Positions 60,212 to 64,000 of a DNA stretch of 64,000 bases are shown in pieces. Position numbers and translations under genes: made by a program. Position 1 is the stretch's first letter, and each line of letters starts with the position of its first letter. Origin of the DNA: Rhizobium sophoriradicis (lineage in GTDB: Bacteria; Pseudomonadota; Alphaproteobacteria; Rhizobiales; Rhizobiaceae); NCBI RefSeq assembly GCF_003939025.1, contig NZ_RQIH01000026.1, positions 19,531 to 83,530 on the forward strand, in the 5' to 3' direction. The notes beneath the pieces are model-generated. The model saw only the letters and a list, made by a program, of their open reading frames with translations. It did not search any database and was not told where the DNA came from.

Positions 60212-62677
60212 TCATGTACCACGCGGTTTTGCCCGTGTCGTCGGCAACGCCTCTTCCGGCCGCTCCGGCCAGGGATGGCGGGGATAGCGGCCGCGCATAT
60301 CGGCGCGCACATCCCTCCACGAGCCGGCCCAGAAGCCCGGCAGGTCGCGTGTCGTCTGGATCGGCCGGTGCGCCGGCGAGGTGAGTTCGAGCAGCAGTGG
60401 CAGGCGGCCTCCGGCAATCGCCGGGTGCTGCTTTAGGCCGAACAGCTCCTGCACGCGGATCGTCAGAACCGGCTCCTCGCCTTCATATTGGATTGGATGC
60501 CGCTGGCCGGTCGGCGCTTCGAAATGGGTCGGCGCAAGCCGGCTGAGCTCGCGTTGCAACGCGTGCGGCACCAGCGACATCAGGCCGTTCGACAGCCCGG
60601 CCGCTGAAATTTCGGAGAGGCCGCGGGCTTCGGTCTGAAACGGGCCGAACCAGTCTTCCAGCCGGGAAAGCAGGGCCTCATCGCTGACATCGGGCCACGG
60701 ATCGCCGATCGTCCTGTAAAGAAATCCGATCCGCTCGCGAAGCTGCACGGCCTCCTTCGAGAAGGCAAGCTGATCGAGCCCGAGCTCGCGCACGCCTTCC
60801 ATCAGCGCCTGGGTGACCGCGGCCCCTGAGGGGCGTGGCAAGGGTGTCTCTTCGAAGACGATCGCGCCGAGCCGGGTTGCTCGCCGCGCCCTGACTTGCC
60901 GGCTTTGCCGGTCGAATAAGATTTGATCGCCGGTTTTGATCTCGCCCGGCAGTTCGGCTTCGATGTCGCCGCGGGTTACCTCGGCTGCCGCCAGAACCCG
61001 CGCCTGCGCCGCCCGTCCGGTCAGGTCGGCGATGACAAGCATCTGGCTGCCGGCCAACCTCTCGGTTTCCGGCAGCTCGGCGCCGCGCCCGTTCGCCATC
61101 ACGAATCGGCCGCGCCCGCCGCGCTGAAGCGCGATCCGATCCGGAAAAGCATGCAGCAGCAGCTGCCCCGCAAGCGCCGGCGCCGCTGCGGCAACTCTGT
61201 CGAGGCCGCTTGCCAGCCGCCCGGCCAGCCGCCGCGAGGCCTCTGCTCTTTCGCCGCGCTCGGCCTTGAAGCGCCGCAGCCGCTCCTCGATGTCGATATT
61301 CGTTCCGCCCAGTCCCTGTTCGGTGAGAAGCACGGCGATCAACGCCGCATCCCTGGCATGTCCGGATTCGCCTGATGAAACCACCATGGCGGCAAGCCGC
61401 GGCGGCAGAGCGAGATCGCGCATCATCTTGCCGCGCCCCGTCAGCGCTCCATCCTTGTCGAGCGCGCCGAGCTGGCCGAGCAGCGCCCGCGCCTCCTTAA
61501 GCGTTGTCTCCGGCGGCTGGTCGACAAAAGCAAGCGATGCCGGATCCTGGACGCCCCAATGGGCGAGATCGAGCACCAGGCTGGAGAGATCGCTGGAAAG
61601 GATCTGCGGCGGCGTGAAGGCCGGCAGGGCCGCCGTCTGTCCCTGGTGCCACAGCCTGATGGCAATGCCCGGTTTCGTTCGGCCGGCACGGCCGGCTCGC
61701 TGATCGGCGGAAGCCCGCGACACGCGCACCGTCTCCAACCGGGTAATTCCGGTTGACGCCTCGAATACCGGCAGGCGCTGCAGCCCGCTGTCGATCACGA
61801 TCCTGACGCCGTCGATGGTGATCGAGGTTTCGGCAATCGACGTCGAAAGCACGATCTTGCGCGTTCCGGCAGGTGCCGGGCGGATCGCCGCATCCTGCTC
61901 CTTCTGGCTGAGATTGCCGTAGAGCGGCGCAATCAGTGTTTCGGGTCCGAATCGTCCTGCCAGGCGTTCGGCGGTTCGCGTGATTTCCGCCTGGCCGGGC
62001 AGGAAGGCCAGGATCGAGCCGGCCTCATTGGCGTGTGCGTCGACTATCGCCCGCGTGACGGCATCCTCGATGCGCTCGCCGCCCGGTCGATCCTGGTAAC
62101 GGATATCGATCGGAAAGCTGCGCCCCAGGCTTTCGATGACAGGCGGATGGTCGAGCAGGGCGGCCACACGTTCGACGTCGAGGGTCGCCGACATCACGAG
62201 GATGCGCAGATCCTCGCGCAGGGCGGATCGAACGTCGAGCGCCAGCGCCAGCCCGAAATCGGCATCGAGCGAACGCTCGTGGAATTCGTCGAAGATCACG
62301 GCGGAGACACTGGTGAGTTCGGGATCGTCGAGGATCATCCGGGCAAAGACCCCTTCAGTCACCACTTCGATCCGTGTCGCCGCCGAGATCCGGTTGTCGA
62401 GGCGCATGCGGTAGCCGACCGTGCCGCCAACCTGTTGACCGATCAACGACGCCATCCGGCTTGCCGCCGCCCGCGCCGCCAGCCGCCGCGGCTCCAGCAG
62501 GATGATCTTGCCGTCGCCGCGCCAGGCCTGGTCAAGCAGGTAAAGCGGCACGAGCGTCGTCTTGCCCGCGCCAGGCGGCGCGGAAAGGACGGCGCGCCCC
62601 TCATTGGCCAACGCCGCACCGACGGCCGGCAGGACGTGTGAAACCGGAAGCTCCGGCAATGATGCGCTGATCGTCAC
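60212..62677 (-). CDS. hrpB: ATP-dependent helicase HrpB
   Basis: An 821-residue DEAH-box-type helicase. Walker A is APPGAGKTT (about 33-41), motif Ia includes LEPRRLAARAAA, motif II is DEFH (130-133) in FDEFHERSLD, motif III is SATLD, and motif VI is DQRAGRAGRTKPGIAIRLW. The long C-terminal region is specific to bacterial HrpB (family length 800-850). The cellular role, probably in RNA metabolism, is poorly known. The start overlaps the stop of the upstream ornithine-cyclodeaminase-like gene by 4 bases (ATGA), and actS follows. Confidence 0.95.
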   Translation of the reverse strand: MTISASLPELPVSHVLPAVGAALANEGRAVLSAPPGAGKTTLVPLYLLDQAWRGDGKIILLEPRRLAARAAASRMASLIGQQVGGTVGYRMRLDNRISAATRIEVVTEGVFARMILDDPELTSVSAVIFDEFHERSLDADFGLALALDVRSALREDLRILVMSATLDVERVAALLDHPPVIESLGRSFPIDIRYQDRPGGERIEDAVTRAIVDAHANEAGSILAFLPGQAEITRTAERLAGRFGPETLIAPLYGNLSQKEQDAAIRPAPAGTRKIVLSTSIAETSITIDGVRIVIDSGLQRLPVFEASTGITRLETVRVSRASADQRAGRAGRTKPGIAIRLWHQGQTAALPAFTPPQILSSDLSSLVLDLAHWGVQDPASLAFVDQPPETTLKEARALLGQLGALDKDGALTGRGKMMRDLALPPRLAAMVVSSGESGHARDAALIAVLLTEQGLGGTNIDIEERLRRFKAERGERAEASRRLAGRLASGLDRVAAAAPALAGQLLLHAFPDRIALQRGGRGRFVMANGRGAELPETERLAGSQMLVIADLTGRAAQARVLAAAEVTRGDIEAELPGEIKTGDQILFDRQSRQVRARRATRLGAIVFEETPLPRPSGAAVTQALMEGVRELGLDQLAFSKEAVQLRERIGFLYRTIGDPWPDVSDEALLSRLEDWFGPFQTEARGLSEISAAGLSNGLMSLVPHALQRELSRLAPTHFEAPTGQRHPIQYEGEEPVLTIRVQELFGLKQHPAIAGGRLPLLLELTSPAHRPIQTTRDLPGFWAGSWRDVRADMRGRYPRHPWPERPEEALPTTRAKPRGT

Positions 62678-63621
62678 TTTCGGCCCGTCACTGTCTCATA
62701 GGCGAGAATCGCCCCGGCAAGATCCTCGAGCGCTGCACCGACCGACTTGAACAGCGTGATTTCGTCATCATGGCTGCGCCCGCCCTGGGCACCACTGACC
62801 AGTTCCGCGAGCTCGGCCCGGATATCGCTTTCCCTGAGCACACCGCTTTTCAGCGGCTGGACGATATCACCGGCCTCGCTGACGGCGCCGGCGCGGGTAT
62901 CGACATAAACCGAAGCACGGCGGATGGCCTCGTCGTCGCTTTCGCGCATGCTCGGCTTGAAGGCGCCGACGAGATCGAGATGGGCGCCTGATTTCAGCCA
63001 TTCGCCTGAAATCAGCGGCTCGCTGGAAAGCGTGGCGCAGGAAATGATATCGGCCGTTCGCGCCGCCGCTTCCACATGGGTGACCGCCTCGGCATCCAGC
63101 CCGAGCGCCCGTGCTTCAGTCGCGATCTTTTCGGCAGCTTGCCCGTTTCGGCCCCAGACCCGGTACCTCTTGATCGGCCGCGTCGTGCCGTGGGCAAGCA
63201 TCAGATTGAGCGACAGCCGGCCGGTGCCGCAGACAAGCAGCTCCTCCGCGTCGGGGCGGGCGAGATAACGTGCCGCCAGCGCCGATGCCGCCGCCGTCCG
63301 CCGCGCGGTCAGCTCGCCGCCGTCGATGGCGGCCAGCATTTCGCCGGTGGCGCCGGAGGAAAGAAGATAGGTTCCGAAGATCGCCGGCAGGCCGCGCCGC
63401 ATATTGCCGGGAAAGACCGAGACGGTCTTCACGCCGGCATAGCGGCCGGGAACCCAGGCGGGCATCAGCAGCAGCGTCGCGCTCTCCTCATCAGGCACAT
63501 CCATCTCATGGTGATGGCGCACCGGCATGACGCAGTCGCTTTGGAACATGCGGGCGATCGCCTCGATCAGTTCCGGCCAGGGTAGGGCCGCGCGCGTCTG
63601 TTGTTCATCGAGGACAAGCAT
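62674..63621 (-). CDS. Ornithine cyclodeaminase / mu-crystallin family protein
   Basis: A 315-residue NAD(P)-dependent enzyme of the OCD/mu-crystallin family, which includes ornithine cyclodeaminase, delta1-pyrroline-2-carboxylate reductase and alanine dehydrogenase-like members. The N-terminal region has PVRHHHEMDVP and the substrate lysine area GVKTVSVFPGN; SGATGEMLAAIDGGELTARRTAAASALA is the family core. The dinucleotide loop reads LLVCGTGRLSLN, lacking the usual Gln after GxG. Specific substrate is not assignable. It heads the hrpB-actS-actR run. Confidence 0.88.
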   Translation of the reverse strand: MLVLDEQQTRAALPWPELIEAIARMFQSDCVMPVRHHHEMDVPDEESATLLLMPAWVPGRYAGVKTVSVFPGNMRRGLPAIFGTYLLSSGATGEMLAAIDGGELTARRTAAASALAARYLARPDAEELLVCGTGRLSLNLMLAHGTTRPIKRYRVWGRNGQAAEKIATEARALGLDAEAVTHVEAAARTADIISCATLSSEPLISGEWLKSGAHLDLVGAFKPSMRESDDEAIRRASVYVDTRAGAVSEAGDIVQPLKSGVLRESDIRAELAELVSGAQGGRSHDDEITLFKSVGAALEDLAGAILAYETVTGRK

Positions 63622-63870
63622 TCTTCACTCCGCCGGTTCGTCTTCATCGCCAAATTAGCGAGCGAGGCGCGTTATAAGCAAGCGCCCTGGAATTCCGGGC
63701 CGGGCTTCCTATATAGGTCTTGTCTCCCTCGCCGAAGCCGTTCTTCGGGATTAGGCGAAAACGAATCTGCAAAACCGCCCATTCGGGCGGTGGATTCCGT
63801 CGTTTTTGGAGATGGTTGCTAACACCCCTTGATTTTCAGCCTGTTACAAAAATGTCAAAAAACTTTTGGT
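63622..63870. other. Intergenic region upstream of the rRNA-type promoter
   Basis: No gene is visible in this 249-base stretch. It contains a short perfect hairpin, ACCGCCC/GGGCGGT at 63774-63791, with no T-run. It must carry the promoter of the minus-strand ornithine-cyclodeaminase-like gene, which was not pinpointed, and the upstream (UP-like, A+T-rich, 63838-63870) part of the plus-strand promoter that follows. Confidence 0.5.
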
Positions 63871-63877
63871 ATGGCTG

Positions 63878-63907
63878 TTGACTTGGAAAAGGGGTTGGTT
63901 CTATAAG
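63878..63907 (+). promoter_or_regulatory. Strong promoter, probably of an rRNA operon just beyond the window
   Basis: TTGACTTGG at 63878-63886 and TATAAG at 63902-63907 are separated by 18 bases (hexamer to hexamer), with an A+T-rich stretch upstream. The TTGACTTGG form and the following GC-rich, then ACGAAGTCTCTCGCTCT-containing leader resemble rhizobial 16S-23S-5S operon promoters and leaders. No coding frame starts in the remaining 93 bases. The 16S gene itself is not in the window, so the assignment rests on promoter and leader appearance. Confidence 0.7.
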
Positions 63908-64000
63908 CCCACTCACTGAACGAGGGCGGCGGCGCTGCTGGCGACGAAGTCTCTCGCTCTAAAGAAACTCAAGCGGATTAGCGATTGCTGGTTTGTGTTC

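Noticed and set aside
63774..63791. Terminator at the ACCGCCC/GGGCGGT hairpin
   Set aside because: No T-run on either strand and no gene ending nearby.

Overview
The window is chromosomal DNA from an alphaproteobacterium of the Rhizobiales, most likely Rhizobium (R. etli/R. leguminosarum type). GC content is high and coding density is above 90%. The marker genes are characteristic: the ChvG/ChvI envelope-stress pair next to pckA, the ActS/ActR redox pair, MmcB, alphaproteobacterial AddAB, a DivL homologue, intracellular PHB depolymerase, and the trpFBA-accD-folC and hisB-hisH-hisA-hisF-hisE clusters in rhizobial order. Species assignment is inference from gene content. No insertion sequence, prophage, CRISPR array, tRNA or complete rRNA gene was seen.

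Layout. (1) 1-7165: the end of a PEP/pyruvate dikinase regulatory protein, then maf-aroE-coaE-dnaQ overlapping head to tail. secB and fxsA lie on the minus strand, followed by a Tim44-like/MltA-like/Smr/XRE operon. (2) 7300-13942: gyrB, a nitroreductase, a DUF2218 protein, a fumarylacetoacetate-hydrolase-family enzyme, phaZ and a DUF2852 protein. (3) 14053-19946: a zinc metallopeptidase, then trpF-trpB-trpA-accD-folC. (4) 20019-31995, minus strand: divL, a TsaE-AmgK-type fusion, a MurU-like nucleotidyltransferase, addB, addA and trxA, apparently one transcription unit. (5) 32199-39711: ahcY, then HPr, EIIA-Man, a minimal HprK, chvG and chvI on the minus strand, divergent from pckA. (6) 39828-46333: arfB and alkB, then the minus-strand his operon ending in coaA. 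(7) 46508-53311: hslV-hslU, a DUF1402 protein, a cytochrome P450 and glcB. (8) 53477-63621: an L,D-transpeptidase lipoprotein, mmcB, an N-succinylamino-acid-racemase-like enolase, an RpiR regulator, a solo amino-acid binding protein beside the remnant of its permease gene, then ornithine-cyclodeaminase-like/hrpB/actS/actR. The right edge carries a strong promoter that looks like an rRNA operon promoter.

Functional themes. Section 5 joins carbon and energy sensing (HPr, EIIA-Man, HprK) to the ChvG/ChvI system and to gluconeogenesis (pckA). Section 4 mixes cell-cycle signalling (DivL with Tyr in place of the phospho-acceptor His), a presumed peptidoglycan-recycling pair, tRNA t6A synthesis and double-strand-break repair. 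Most of the window is core metabolism.

The points most worth a second look are: the DivL pseudo-kinase; the TsaE-AmgK fusion beside MurU; the AccD zinc ribbon reduced to one cysteine; the eroded amino-acid ABC transporter operon at 57.2-58.2 kb; a dispersed palindromic repeat, one copy of which supplies the C-terminus of an enzyme; the lysozyme-like appearance of the DUF1402 protein; and a perfect palindrome in the ahcY leader. No wholly new multi-gene system was identified.
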